This document shows, piece after piece, positions 32,125 through 40,289 of a stretch of 64,000 bases of DNA. This stretch comes from Streptomyces sp. ISL-10 (GTDB lineage Bacteria > Actinomycetota > Actinomycetes > Streptomycetales > Streptomycetaceae). The stretch covers positions 186,001 through 250,000 of the forward strand of contig NZ_JAGGOJ010000007.1 of NCBI RefSeq assembly GCF_018614575.1, written 5' to 3'. Under the pieces are notes generated by a model. It saw only the letters and a program-made list of their open reading frames with translations. It made no database searches and was not told where the DNA came from. Both the position numbers and the translations under genes were made by a program. Position 1 is the first letter of the stretch, and the number at the start of each line of letters is the position of its first letter.

Positions 32125-34170
32125 TCAGCTCTCCGGCTGCGCCACGGCCTTGGCAGCGCGTGTGCGGGTGCGGCGCGGCTTGGGCTCCGCCTCCGCCTCG
32201 GGCGCAGCCACTGCGGCGGCCTTGGGTTCCGCCGCCTTGCGCGTACGGGTGCGGCGGGGCTTGGCCTCCGGCTCGGTGCCTTCCGCGGCGTCGACGGTCT
32301 CGACCGCCTTGGTGGCGCGGGTGCGGCGGGGCTTGGCCTCGGGCTCGACGGCGTCGGCGGGCTCGACGGCCTTGGCAGCGCGTGTGCGGGTGCGGCGCGG
32401 CTTGGGCTCCGCCTCCGGCTCCTCAACGGCGACCGTGACGGCCGCCTGCTCGGCCTCGGGCTTCGCAGCGCGCGTGCGGCGACGGCGCGGCTTCTCCTCC
32501 GCGGACTCCACAGCCTCCGGGGCCGCCTCGGTCTCCGTGGCCACGGACGACACCGGCGCCTCGGTCTCCTGCGCCGCTCGCGTCCGGCGACGCGCCCGAC
32601 GAGGAGCCTCTTCCGTCTCGACGACGGTCTCGACGGTCTCGACCTGGTCCATCACGGCCGTCGCCTCGGGTGACGCCTGCGCGCCCGGCCGGGTGCGGCG
32701 ACGCCGGCGCGGCGTGCGCGGCTCCGTCGGCTCCTCGCCGGAGCTGGTGGCCTGCTCCGGCACCGAGGGTGCGGTCAGCTCGGACCCACCGCGCGTGCGG
32801 CGGCGCTGACGCGGCGTGCGCGCCGGACGCTCCTCGCGCACGGCCGTGGCCGTGGCCGTGGCCGTGCCCGCGGACCGGCGGCCGCGGCCGCCCGTCTCGC
32901 CCAGGTCCTCGAGCTCCTCCGCCGCGAGGCCCGCGCGGGTGCGGTCGGCGCGCGGCAGGACGCCCTTGGTGCCCGCCGGGATGTTCAGCTCCTCGAACAG
33001 GTGCGCGGACGTGGAGTACGTCTCGGCCGGGTCGGGGAACTTCAGGTCCAGCGCCTTGTTGATCAGCTGCCAGCGCGGGATGTCGTCCCAGTCGACCAGC
33101 GTCACGGCGATGCCGCTGGCGCCCGCGCGGCCGGTGCGGCCGATGCGGTGGAGGTAGGTCTTCTCGTCCTCCGGCGACTGGTAGTTGATGACGTGCGTCA
33201 CGCCCTCGACGTCGATGCCGCGCGCGGCGACGTCGGTGCACACGAGCACGTCCACCTTGCCGTTGCGGAAGGCCCGCAGCGCCTGCTCACGCGCGCCCTG
33301 GCCCAGGTCACCGTGGACGGCGCCGGACGCGAAGCCGCGCTGGGCCAGCTGGTCGGCGATGTCGGCGGCGGTGCGCTTCGTACGGCAGAAGATCATCGCC
33401 AGCCCGCGGCCCTCGGCCTGCAGGATGCGGGAGACCATCTCCGGCTTGTCCATGGAGTGCGCGCGGTAGACGCGCTGCGTGATGTTGGCGACGGTCGCGC
33501 CCTCGTCGTCCGGCGCGGTCGCGCGGATGTGCGTGGGCTGCGACATGTAGCGGCGGGCGAGGCCGATGACCGCACCCGGCATGGTCGCCGAGAACAGCAT
33601 CGTCTGGCGGCGCGCGGGCAGCAGCTTGATGATCTTCTCGACGTCGGGCAGGAAGCCCAGGTCGAGCATCTCGTCGGCCTCGTCGAGGACCAGCGCGCGG
33701 ACGTGCGAGAGGTCGAGCTTCTTCTGGCCCGCGAGGTCCAGCAGACGCCCGGGGGTGCCGACGATCACGTCGACGCCCTTCTTGAGCGCCTCGACCTGGG
33801 GCTCGTACGCCCGGCCGCCGTAGATGGCGAGCACGCGGACGTTACGCACCTTGCCGGCGGTCAGCAGGTCGTTGGTGACCTGCGTGCACAGCTCGCGGGT
33901 GGGGACGACGACGAGCGCCTGCGGCGCGTCCGTCAGCTCCTCGGGCCTGGCCCGGCCGGCCTCGACGTCCGCGGGGACGGTGACGCGCTCCAGCAGGGGC
34001 AGGCCGAAACCGAGAGTCTTGCCGGTGCCGGTCTTGGCCTGGCCGATGACGTCGGTGCCGGAGAGCGCGACGGGGAGCGTCATCTCCTGGATGGGGAAGG
34101 GGGAAACGATGCCGACGGCCTCGAGGGCTTCGGCGGTCTCGGGGAGGATCCCGAGATCCCGGAAAGTCAT
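32125..34170 (-). CDS. DEAD-box RNA helicase with a long basic repeat tail
   Basis: 681 aa. The helicase core (residues 1-~390) has the Q-motif 'PFPIQEMTLPVAL', Walker A 'AKTGTGKT' (45-52), 'PTRELCTQV', 'TPGRLLD', 'VLDEADEML', 'FSATMP' and 'HRIGRTGRAG'. It unwinds short RNA duplexes and is of the RhlE/CshA type; M. tuberculosis Rv3211 is the likely counterpart. The last ~285 residues are low-complexity, with repeated blocks 'EAKPRRTRTRAAKAVE' alternating acidic and basic segments, probably an RNA-binding or condensate-forming tail. The ATG at 34170 was chosen; a CTG at 34185 with AGAGG seven bases upstream might be the true start (5 extra residues). Confidence 0.93.
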   Translation of the reverse strand: MTFRDLGILPETAEALEAVGIVSPFPIQEMTLPVALSGTDVIGQAKTGTGKTLGFGLPLLERVTVPADVEAGRARPEELTDAPQALVVVPTRELCTQVTNDLLTAGKVRNVRVLAIYGGRAYEPQVEALKKGVDVIVGTPGRLLDLAGQKKLDLSHVRALVLDEADEMLDLGFLPDVEKIIKLLPARRQTMLFSATMPGAVIGLARRYMSQPTHIRATAPDDEGATVANITQRVYRAHSMDKPEMVSRILQAEGRGLAMIFCRTKRTAADIADQLAQRGFASGAVHGDLGQGAREQALRAFRNGKVDVLVCTDVAARGIDVEGVTHVINYQSPEDEKTYLHRIGRTGRAGASGIAVTLVDWDDIPRWQLINKALDLKFPDPAETYSTSAHLFEELNIPAGTKGVLPRADRTRAGLAAEELEDLGETGGRGRRSAGTATATATAVREERPARTPRQRRRTRGGSELTAPSVPEQATSSGEEPTEPRTPRRRRRTRPGAQASPEATAVMDQVETVETVVETEEAPRRARRRTRAAQETEAPVSSVATETEAAPEAVESAEEKPRRRRTRAAKPEAEQAAVTVAVEEPEAEPKPRRTRTRAAKAVEPADAVEPEAKPRRTRATKAVETVDAAEGTEPEAKPRRTRTRKAAEPKAAAVAAPEAEAEPKPRRTRTRAAKAVAQPES

Positions 34171-34586
34171 GGGCTGCGTAGTCAGGGTGTTGCCTCTTCT
34201 GTGAGACGCGGCGCGAGGCGAACGCTGGGGGTCGTACCGCACCTGGGTACTGGGCCGGCCGTGGATTGGCTGGATGGCGCGGGACCACTGCCGTCGCTCG
34301 AGCGTCGTGCCGCTGGAGGGGACCCTCATCTGCGGTCGTACGCACCTGGTGTGCGCATCATCCGCGTGGAGGGCGGTCGGGTCGGAGCCGATCGGGCCAC
34401 CGACCGGGCATCCTCATTCATCAGACGGCCCACTGAGCAGAGGAAAATAACGCTGATGCTCAGCAGGCGCATTACCACTGTACCCCGGATTCGCGCATGT
34501 GTGTCGGGACAGTTCACGGGAAGTGTGCCCGGGGCACGGCTGACCAGGCCCTTCCCCCGATCGGCGGGCGGGCTATTGTGCGCTCC

Positions 34587-35312
34587 ATGGAGACGCCTGA
34601 CAACGCCACTGAACATACCGGGATCGCCGCCCAGGACTGGGCCACGGCGTCCGCAGACCCCCAGTACCGCGCAGCCGTCGTGGACTTGCTGGGCGCGCTC
34701 GCGTACGGCGAGCTGGCGGCCTTCGAGCGGCTCGCCGAGGACGCGAAGCTCGCGCCGACGCTCGGCGACAAGGCGGAGCTGGCGAAGATGGCCTCCGCGG
34801 AGTTCCACCACTTCGAGCAGCTGCGGGACCGGCTGACGGCCATCGAGGCCGAGCCGACGGCCTCGATGGAGCCGTTCGCCCAGGCGCTGGACGACTTCCA
34901 CCGCCAGACCGCGCCGTCGGACTGGCTGGAGGGCCTGGTCAAGGCGTATGTCGGCGACTCGATCGCCAGCGACTTCTACCGCGAGGTGGCGGCCCGCCTG
35001 GACAGCGACACCCGCGCGCTGGTGCTGGCCGTGCTCGACGACACCGGTCACGGCAACTTCGCCGTCGAGAAGGTGCGCGCCGCGATCGAGGCCGACCCGC
35101 GGGTGGGCGGTCGGCTCGCCCTGTGGGCGCGGCGGCTGATGGGTGAGGCGCTGTCCCAGGCGCAGCGGGTCGTCGCGGAGCGCGACGCGCTCTCCACGAT
35201 GCTCGTGGGCGGTGTGGCGGACGGCTTCGACCTTGCCGCGGTCGGCGAGATGTTCTCCCGGATCACCAAGGCGCACACCAAGCGGATGGCGGCCCTGGGG
35301 CTGGCCGCCTGA
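34587..35312 (+). CDS. Ferritin-like-fold protein, MiaE-2 type
   Basis: 241 aa, all-helical. 'YGELAAFERLAEDAKLAPTLGDKAELAKMASAEFHHFEQL' and the later 'DSIASDFYREVAARL' / 'VLDDTGHGNFAVEKV' contain Glu and His residues spaced like the ExxH metal ligands of ferritin-like di-iron proteins (E..., EFHH, H...). The family has been named after MiaE, the tRNA ms2io6A hydroxylase, but whether actinobacterial members act on tRNA is not known. The ATG lies 7 bases after TATTGT, which implies a leaderless message. Divergent from the DEAD-box gene, the same arrangement as Rv3210c/Rv3211. Confidence 0.8.
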   Translation: METPDNATEHTGIAAQDWATASADPQYRAAVVDLLGALAYGELAAFERLAEDAKLAPTLGDKAELAKMASAEFHHFEQLRDRLTAIEAEPTASMEPFAQALDDFHRQTAPSDWLEGLVKAYVGDSIASDFYREVAARLDSDTRALVLAVLDDTGHGNFAVEKVRAAIEADPRVGGRLALWARRLMGEALSQAQRVVAERDALSTMLVGGVADGFDLAAVGEMFSRITKAHTKRMAALGLAA

Positions 35313-35350
35313 CCGTTCACGGAGCACGGAGCACGGAGCACGGAAGCCGG

Positions 35351-35383
35351 CCGGCCGGGACCTTCGGGGGCCGGTCCGGCCGG
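35351..35383 (+). terminator. Hairpin after the MiaE-2-like gene, preceded by a 7-base tandem repeat
   Basis: The stem 35351-35362 pairs with 35373-35383 (11 pairs, one bulged G). Between the stop and the hairpin (35318-35345) the unit CACGGAG is repeated three times and followed by a variant. Confidence 0.55.
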
Positions 35384-35401
35384 ACGTCCTGCGCCCTCAC
35401 C

Positions 35402-35530
35402 TCAGCGCCGCCGGTAGCGGCGGAGTCTCTTGTCCGGCCGCTCCTTCTCGTGCGGCCGCTCATTCTCATGCGGCCGTTCGTCCTCGTCCGGCCGCTCCTT
35501 CGGGCCCGGCCGGTCGTCTTCGCCCTTCAG
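35402..35530 (-). repeat. Tandem ~18-base repeats encoding charged 'ERPxE' units in an alternative frame
   Basis: Units similar to GAGCGGCCGCACGAGAAG are repeated about five times. In one minus-strand frame they read as Glu-Arg-Pro-(His/Asp)-Glu repeats ending in 'RLRRYRRR' and a TGA at 35402. They follow directly after the stop of the small membrane protein. Confidence 0.55.
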
Positions 35531-35796
35531 AAAGGGAGCGCGCGGTGCAGTCTGCGCGACGAGGGGCGCAGCAGCAGAGAGAGCAGCACGGCTGCGATCG
35601 CCGCGGAGCCGATCAGCGTCGCCGTCTCATGGCCGGGGCCGATCGCCACGTGCGTCACATAGGCACCGAACAGTGCGCCCAGCGTGCCCGTGGTGAAGAC
35701 CGCCCGGCGGGACGGGAGACGTTCGGCGAGATGACGCGTCGCGGCCCAGGACAGGGCCAAGCCGATCAGGACGGAACCGAGCGCTTCCAGAAGCAC
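35527..35796 (-). CDS. Small membrane protein, 89 aa, with a possible frame-shifted charged tail
   Basis: Three hydrophobic helices ('LLEALGSVLIGLALSWAAT', 'AVFTTGTLGALFGAYVTHVA', 'ATLIGSAAIAAVLLSLLL') with short loops and a basic end. The start ATG at 35796 has TGAGGTGATCAG upstream. The stop at 35527 ends the frame, but in the +2 frame the sequence continues open to a TGA at 35402 and encodes a regular charged repeat ('DERPHENERPHEKERPDKR') with strong GC3 bias. Either the real gene is longer by programmed or mutational frameshift, or the tail is a decayed remnant. The function is unknown. Confidence 0.6.
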   Translation of the reverse strand: MLLEALGSVLIGLALSWAATRHLAERLPSRRAVFTTGTLGALFGAYVTHVAIGPGHETATLIGSAAIAAVLLSLLLRPSSRRLHRALPF

Positions 35797-36062
35797 TGCT
35801 GATCACCTCACGGAAACCGGCGCGGGCAGGGGACGGTCGTAGCCCGTACTACCCCGGGGCAGCGGAGCACAACCCTCGCTGAGTGGGCGAAAGCGGGCTC
35901 TGAACTGGCATCCCCGCCTTACGCGGCCGTGGTTCGACAGGGCGGGGCCGTTGGTGGTTGCGGGCGGTGGTGGGTTTCTCGGGGCCAGGGGCAGGGCCTG
36001 GGCCAGGGCAGGGGTGACCGGACATGGGATGGGCCGATCAGTTCCGGCAGCGCGGTGGACAT
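35797..36062. other. Intergenic stretch with G-rich segment
   Basis: About 265 bases between the small membrane protein start and the terminator of the DUF3107 gene. A purine-rich G-run area (35937-36020, with GGGGCCAGGGGCAGGG) stands out; I see no gene, ribosome binding site or clear promoter beyond a weak TACTAC near 35847 on the minus strand. Confidence 0.3.
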
Positions 36063-36100
36063 GGGTGAGGGCCCGGCGGGAAACCGCCGGGCCCTCACCC
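36063..36100 (-). terminator. Perfect 17-base hairpin with GAAA loop
   Basis: 36063-36079 pairs perfectly with 36084-36100; the loop is GAAA on the plus strand. It lies 46 bases beyond the DUF3107 stop. Confidence 0.85.
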
Positions 36101-36145
36101 TATGTGATGCTGCCGCGCCGCCCGGGCGCCCGTGTCGGGACGTGC

Positions 36146-36373
36146 CTACAGGGCGCCGAACCCCACACGCCGCGCCGTCGTCTCGCCGATCTCGACGTAG
36201 GCGAGACGGTCGGCCGGCACCAGGACCTTGCGGCCCTTCTCGTCCGTCAGGCTGAGCAGTTGCGCCTTGCCGGCCAGCGCATCGCTCACCGCGCGCTCGA
36301 CCTCCTCGGCGGACTGCCCGCTCTCCAGAACGATCTCCCGGGGCGCGTGCTGCACGCCGATCTTGACCTCCAC
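36146..36373 (-). CDS. DUF3107 small protein, 75 aa
   Basis: 'VEVKIGVQHAPREIVLESGQ' and 'LTDEKGRKVLVPADRLAYVE' with the end 'IGETTARRVGFG' identify the DUF3107 family (TB9.4/Rv3208A in M. tuberculosis), a conserved actinobacterial small protein of unknown function with a ubiquitin-like mixed fold. The GTG at 36373 has GGAGGG eight bases upstream; the frame extends to 36433 without support. It is the next gene after the TetR regulator in the same direction, as Rv3208A follows Rv3208, separated by 119 bases. Confidence 0.88.
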   Translation of the reverse strand: MEVKIGVQHAPREIVLESGQSAEEVERAVSDALAGKAQLLSLTDEKGRKVLVPADRLAYVEIGETTARRVGFGAL

Positions 36374-36492
36374 GGCTATGTCCCTCCGAACGGTCAGTTG
36401 CGTTGCGCGATCAACGCGCTGTACGCAGCACACATTAGCCCGGAGACCGGACGCGGCAGGCGCGGGTGGACAACGCCAGGAGCGAACAGTGC

Positions 36493-37149
36493 TCAGTGCT
36501 GTTCGGCCGTGTGCTGCTCACTGCCGTGCAGCGGGAAGCCCGCGATACCGCGCCATGCCAGGGACGTGAGCAGCTGCACCGCCGTGTCCCGCGGGATCCG
36601 GGAGCCGCTGGAGAGCCAGTACCGCGCGACGACCTGGGAGACGCCGCCGAGGCCCACGGCCAGCAGCATGGATTCGTCCTTGGACAGACCGGTGTCCTCG
36701 GCGATCACGTCGGAGATGGCCTCCGCGCACTGCAGTGACACCCGCTCCACGCGCTCGCGGACCGCGGGCTCGTTCGTCAGGTCGGACTCGAACACCAGCC
36801 GGAACGCGCCGCCTTCGTCCTCGACATACGCGAAGTAGGCGTCCATCGTGGCCGCCACGCGCAGTTTGTTGTCCGTCGTCGAGGCGAGCGCCGTACGGAC
36901 CGCCTGGAGCAGCGACTCGCAGTGCTGGTCCAGCAGCGCCAGGTAGAGCTCCAGCTTTCCGGGGAAGTGCTGGTAGAGCACGGGCTTGCTGACGCCGGCC
37001 CGCTCGGCGATGTCGTCCATGGCGGCCGAGTGGTACCCCTGAGCCACGAAAACCTCCTGGGCCGCGCCCAGGAGCTGGTTCCTGCGGGCTCGGCGTGGCA
37101 GGCGCGTGCCCCGCGGGCGCGCCGCCTCTGTCTGCTCGATGGCTGTCAC
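36493..37149 (-). CDS. TetR/AcrR-family transcriptional regulator
   Basis: 218 aa. The N-terminal DNA-binding domain contains 'RRNQLLGAAQEVFVAQGYHS' and the helix-turn-helix 'MDDIAERAGVSKPVLYQHF'. The C-terminal ligand and dimer domain is helical ('VRTALASTTDNKLRVAATMDA', 'GLGGVSQVVARYWLSSG'). The closest type I know is the conserved TetR next to DUF3107 (Rv3208). The ligand is unknown. GTG with GGGAGG four bases upstream; a longer frame to 37311 exists but lacks a ribosome site. It is divergent from nothing nearby and may regulate itself. Confidence 0.9.
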   Translation of the reverse strand: MTAIEQTEAARPRGTRLPRRARRNQLLGAAQEVFVAQGYHSAAMDDIAERAGVSKPVLYQHFPGKLELYLALLDQHCESLLQAVRTALASTTDNKLRVAATMDAYFAYVEDEGGAFRLVFESDLTNEPAVRERVERVSLQCAEAISDVIAEDTGLSKDESMLLAVGLGGVSQVVARYWLSSGSRIPRDTAVQLLTSLAWRGIAGFPLHGSEQHTAEQH

Positions 37150-37332
37150 GCCGCCTCCCAATGTGTTGAACAAGCACAGTTCTTCCGTATGCGCTGTGCG
37201 CCGCGCCCGCCATCGTACTTTTGGGTAACGACGGTGCGCGTGGTGCGGACGCAGAATTTCACGGACCGGACGGTCACGGAAGCTGCCTGTTCGGGGGCAA
37301 TACGGGGACATACCAGCGGCAAGCGCGGCAGG

Positions 37333-37551
37333 TCACCGGTAGTCGTCCTCGTCGAGCGTCACGACACGTGCCTGTTCGGCCGCGTCAGCCTCGTTCGCGG
37401 CGTCCGGTTCGGACCGGTTCACCGGATCGTCTCGTTCCTGGCGTATATCGGTGTGCTGCTCGGCGGCGTCGGCCTCGGGGACCTCCGTGTCGTTCGTGGC
37501 GGTGTCGTCGTCCTCGGTGAAGGTTTCCGGTTCTGTGGGATCGACTGTCAT
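37333..37551 (-). CDS. Small acidic protein, 72 aa
   Basis: Very acidic and probably unstructured: 'MTVDPTEPETFTEDDDTATN' ... 'QARVVTLDEDDYR'. No cysteine, no membrane segment. The ATG has only a weak purine run upstream. Codon bias is normal for the window and the DDY(R) end looks specific, so I accept it as a gene, but its function is unknown. It is divergent from the alpha/beta hydrolase at 37688. Confidence 0.55.
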   Translation of the reverse strand: MTVDPTEPETFTEDDDTATNDTEVPEADAAEQHTDIRQERDDPVNRSEPDAANEADAAEQARVVTLDEDDYR

Positions 37552-37687
37552 ACCGCACCGCTTTCCCTGGAATGCGCCCTTTAGTACGAGCCTAGGAGTT
37601 CCCGATCGCGGGCGCTACGCGGTACGTGCTGGATCTGTGACACCGAACACACGAGTCAGGGCGTGATCGTCTCGTAACATTGCCCGC

Positions 37688-38653
37688 ATGTCTTCGACCG
37701 AGCTGCCGGGAACCGCCGCCGCCAATGCCGCGGTGGCCCCCAAGGTCGCGACGGTTCATGTCGCCGAGGGCGAGGAGCTGCGCTCCGTCACCCTGCCCGG
37801 CCTCACCCTGACCGTCCGGTCCCGCCCGCCGGCCACCGCCGGGCTGCCGCCCGCGCTGTATGTGCACGGCCTCGGCGGCTCCTCGCAGAACTGGTCGGCA
37901 CTGATGGCGCTCCTCGGGGACGCCGTGGACGGGGAGGCGATCGACCTGCCCGGATTCGGCGACTCGCCGCCGCCGGACGACGGCAATTACTCGGTCACCG
38001 GACACGCCAGAGCGGTCATCCGCTTCCTTGACGCGAGCGGACGCGGCCCCGTCCATCTGATCGCCAACTCGCTCGGCGGCGCCGTGTGCACCCGGGTGGC
38101 GGCCGTCCGTCCCGACCTCGTGCGCACGCTCACCCTCGTCTCGCCCGCACTTCCCGAGCTCCGCGTCCAGCGCTCCGCCGTGCCGACCGCGCTGCTCGCC
38201 CTGCCCGGCGTGGCTCTGCTCTTCGCGCGGCTGACGAAGGAATGGGGCGCCGAACAGCGCACGCGCGGGGTACTCGGGCTCTGCTACGGGGACCCCGCAC
38301 GGGTGACGGAGGAGGCGCTGCGCCACGCGGTCGAGGAGATGGAGCGGCGCATGCGCCTTCCGTACTTCTGGGACGCGATGGCCAGGTCGGCGCGCGGAAT
38401 CGTGGACGCGTACACCCTCGGGGGACAGCACGGGCTGTGGCGTCAGGCGGAGCGTGTGCTCGCGCCGACCCTGCTCGTCTACGGGCGCAAGGACCGTCTC
38501 GTCTCGTACCGTATGGCGCGCAAGGCGGCAGCGACGTTCCGGGACTCCCGGCTGCTGACGCTCCCGGCCGCCGGGCACGTTGCGATGATGGAGTACCCGG
38601 AGACGGTCGCCCAGGCATTCCGGGAACTGCTCGACGACTGCAATAGGAGCTGA
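37688..38653 (+). CDS. Alpha/beta hydrolase
   Basis: 321 aa. 'ALYVHGLGGSSQNWSALMALL' has the oxyanion loop (HGLGG), 'HLIANSLGGAVCTRVA' is the elbow with the Ser nucleophile in the variant N-S-L-G-G, and 'LLVYGRKDRLVSYRMA' and 'AAGHVAMMEYPE' carry the acid and His. It resembles the haloalkane-dehalogenase/lipase side of the fold without a known substrate. The ATG is 7 bases after TAACAT, so probably leaderless. Its stop is 8 bases before the DUF3152 start, so the two genes are in one operon. Confidence 0.85.
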   Translation: MSSTELPGTAAANAAVAPKVATVHVAEGEELRSVTLPGLTLTVRSRPPATAGLPPALYVHGLGGSSQNWSALMALLGDAVDGEAIDLPGFGDSPPPDDGNYSVTGHARAVIRFLDASGRGPVHLIANSLGGAVCTRVAAVRPDLVRTLTLVSPALPELRVQRSAVPTALLALPGVALLFARLTKEWGAEQRTRGVLGLCYGDPARVTEEALRHAVEEMERRMRLPYFWDAMARSARGIVDAYTLGGQHGLWRQAERVLAPTLLVYGRKDRLVSYRMARKAAATFRDSRLLTLPAAGHVAMMEYPETVAQAFRELLDDCNRS

Positions 38654-38661
38654 TCCGGGGC

Positions 38662-40023
38662 GTGGGACGACACAGCCGCAAGGGCCCCGCAGCCAAGGGC
38701 GCCGGCACCGGGGGCGCACCCGGGCCGGTGTCCGGCGAGCGGGACGCCGCGGCCTCCTCCGGGAACGGCCGGCGCAGGGCCGCAGGCCCGGGTCGTGGTC
38801 CCGGTCCCGAGCAGCACACCTCCGCCACCGGCCCCCTCGGGGGTCCGGCCAGGGGCGGGCATCCCGAGCACCACGAGGCCGGCGGCGGCTGGGGCGACTG
38901 GCAGACGGGTGCGGGGCAGCAGGTACGGACCGCGCCGCCCCGCACGACGGTGGGCGGGCCGCGGATACCGGGCCCGCGCCGTGAGTTCATCGAGGCCTTC
39001 GACGCACCGGCGGGCGCCCCGGCCGATGATCCGTACGCATCCGTTGCGTACGCATCCGATCCGTACGCCACCGGTTCGTACGACTCGGACCCTTACGCAT
39101 CCGGTCCGCACGACTCCGACCAGGACGGCGGTCACGGCAGGCCGCCCGGGACCGGTGTCGACAGTGAGGCGGACGACGCCGGGGACGAGGCGGAGGAGCA
39201 GCCGGCCAAGGGCGGCAAGGGGCGCACGTTCACCGGTGTCGCGGCCGCCGCCGTGATCACCGTCCTTGCGGTCGTCGTCGCCGGGCAGGTGGCCGCCGAC
39301 CACAGCGGCAGCGTCGGCTCCCGGTCGACGGAACAGGACCGCGCCGCCGTGCAGGAGCGCCCGGGCCGGTCCGACGGCAGGCCGGCGGCGCCGCAGGAGG
39401 CGGCGCCGCCTCGCGCGGCTCCGACGTACGAGCAGCTGATGGCCCGGCAGTTCCCCATCGACCCCGACTTGCAGGCGTCCGGGGACTTCGAGGCGGTGCC
39501 AGGATTCGACAAGGCGCCCGGCAAGGGGCGCACGGTCCGCTACCGCATCGACGTCGAGAAGGGGCTCGGCCTGGATCAGGGCCTGTTCGCCCGGGCCGTC
39601 CAGCAGACGCTGAACGACGAGCGGAGCTGGGCCCACGGTGGGGCCATGACCTTCGAGCGGATCTCCTCGGGCCGGCCCGAGTTCGTCATCACCCTGGCGA
39701 GCCCCGGCACCACCGCCACCTGGTGCGCCAAGTCCGGTCTGGACACGACCGTCGACAACGTCTCCTGCGACTCGGCGTCGACCGAGCGCGTGATGATCAA
39801 CGCCTTCCGGTGGGCGCAGGGTGCCGAGACGTACGGACCGGAGGCGATGCTCGCCTACCGGCAGATGCTGATCAACCACGAGGTCGGCCACCGGCTCGGG
39901 CACAACCATGTGAACTGCCGGACGCCGGGAGCCCTGGCGCCCGTGATGCAGCAGCAGACGAAGTCGCTGGACATCGGTGGTATCGCGTGCAAGGCGAACC
40001 CCTGGGTGCACCCCGGCGAGTGA
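38662..40023 (+). CDS. DUF3152 secreted/anchored metallopeptidase-like protein
   Basis: 453 aa. About 190 N-terminal residues are Gly/Pro/Ser-rich with DPYAS-type repeats, then a membrane helix (~191-213, 'FTGVAAAAVITVLAVVVAGQ') and an external domain. That domain contains H406-E-x-x-H410-x-x-G-H-N-H416 ('NHEVGHRLGHNH'), the HExxHxxGxxH zinc motif of the metzincin clan, with a downstream Met ('APVMQQQT') at a place where metzincins have the Met-turn. Two cysteine pairs probably form disulfides. This suggests a zinc endopeptidase at the cell surface; the family is still called DUF3152 (Rv3207c in M. tuberculosis). GTG start. Confidence 0.88.
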   Translation: MGRHSRKGPAAKGAGTGGAPGPVSGERDAAASSGNGRRRAAGPGRGPGPEQHTSATGPLGGPARGGHPEHHEAGGGWGDWQTGAGQQVRTAPPRTTVGGPRIPGPRREFIEAFDAPAGAPADDPYASVAYASDPYATGSYDSDPYASGPHDSDQDGGHGRPPGTGVDSEADDAGDEAEEQPAKGGKGRTFTGVAAAAVITVLAVVVAGQVAADHSGSVGSRSTEQDRAAVQERPGRSDGRPAAPQEAAPPRAAPTYEQLMARQFPIDPDLQASGDFEAVPGFDKAPGKGRTVRYRIDVEKGLGLDQGLFARAVQQTLNDERSWAHGGAMTFERISSGRPEFVITLASPGTTATWCAKSGLDTTVDNVSCDSASTERVMINAFRWAQGAETYGPEAMLAYRQMLINHEVGHRLGHNHVNCRTPGALAPVMQQQTKSLDIGGIACKANPWVHPGE

Positions 40024-40289
40024 GCCCGCGCCGGAGCGGCTATACGGGGCCGCGCCGAGCGGTCATCGAGGCCCGCCTCGGACTGGCCGCAGCATGACTC
40101 TGCGTAACGAAACGGTACTGTAGCGCGACAGAACGCTACCTGGGTGCGAAAGTTACGTGCATTCACCCCTTCCGGTGGTGCGATGGACAACCGTCCGTCG
40201 CACCACCGCCACATCCGCATAACGTCGTCCCGCTGTGAGTCGCCGGAAACCAACGGCGGCCGTCCACAAGGGAGATCGGCGGTGTATTT
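40024..40289 (+). promoter_or_regulatory. Upstream region of the polysaccharide-type gene set
   Basis: A 266-base gap. TACTGT at about 40116-40121, preceded by TAACGAAAC, is a possible -10, and GGGAG ends ~15 bases before the GTG at 40290. No gene is evident. Confidence 0.35.
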
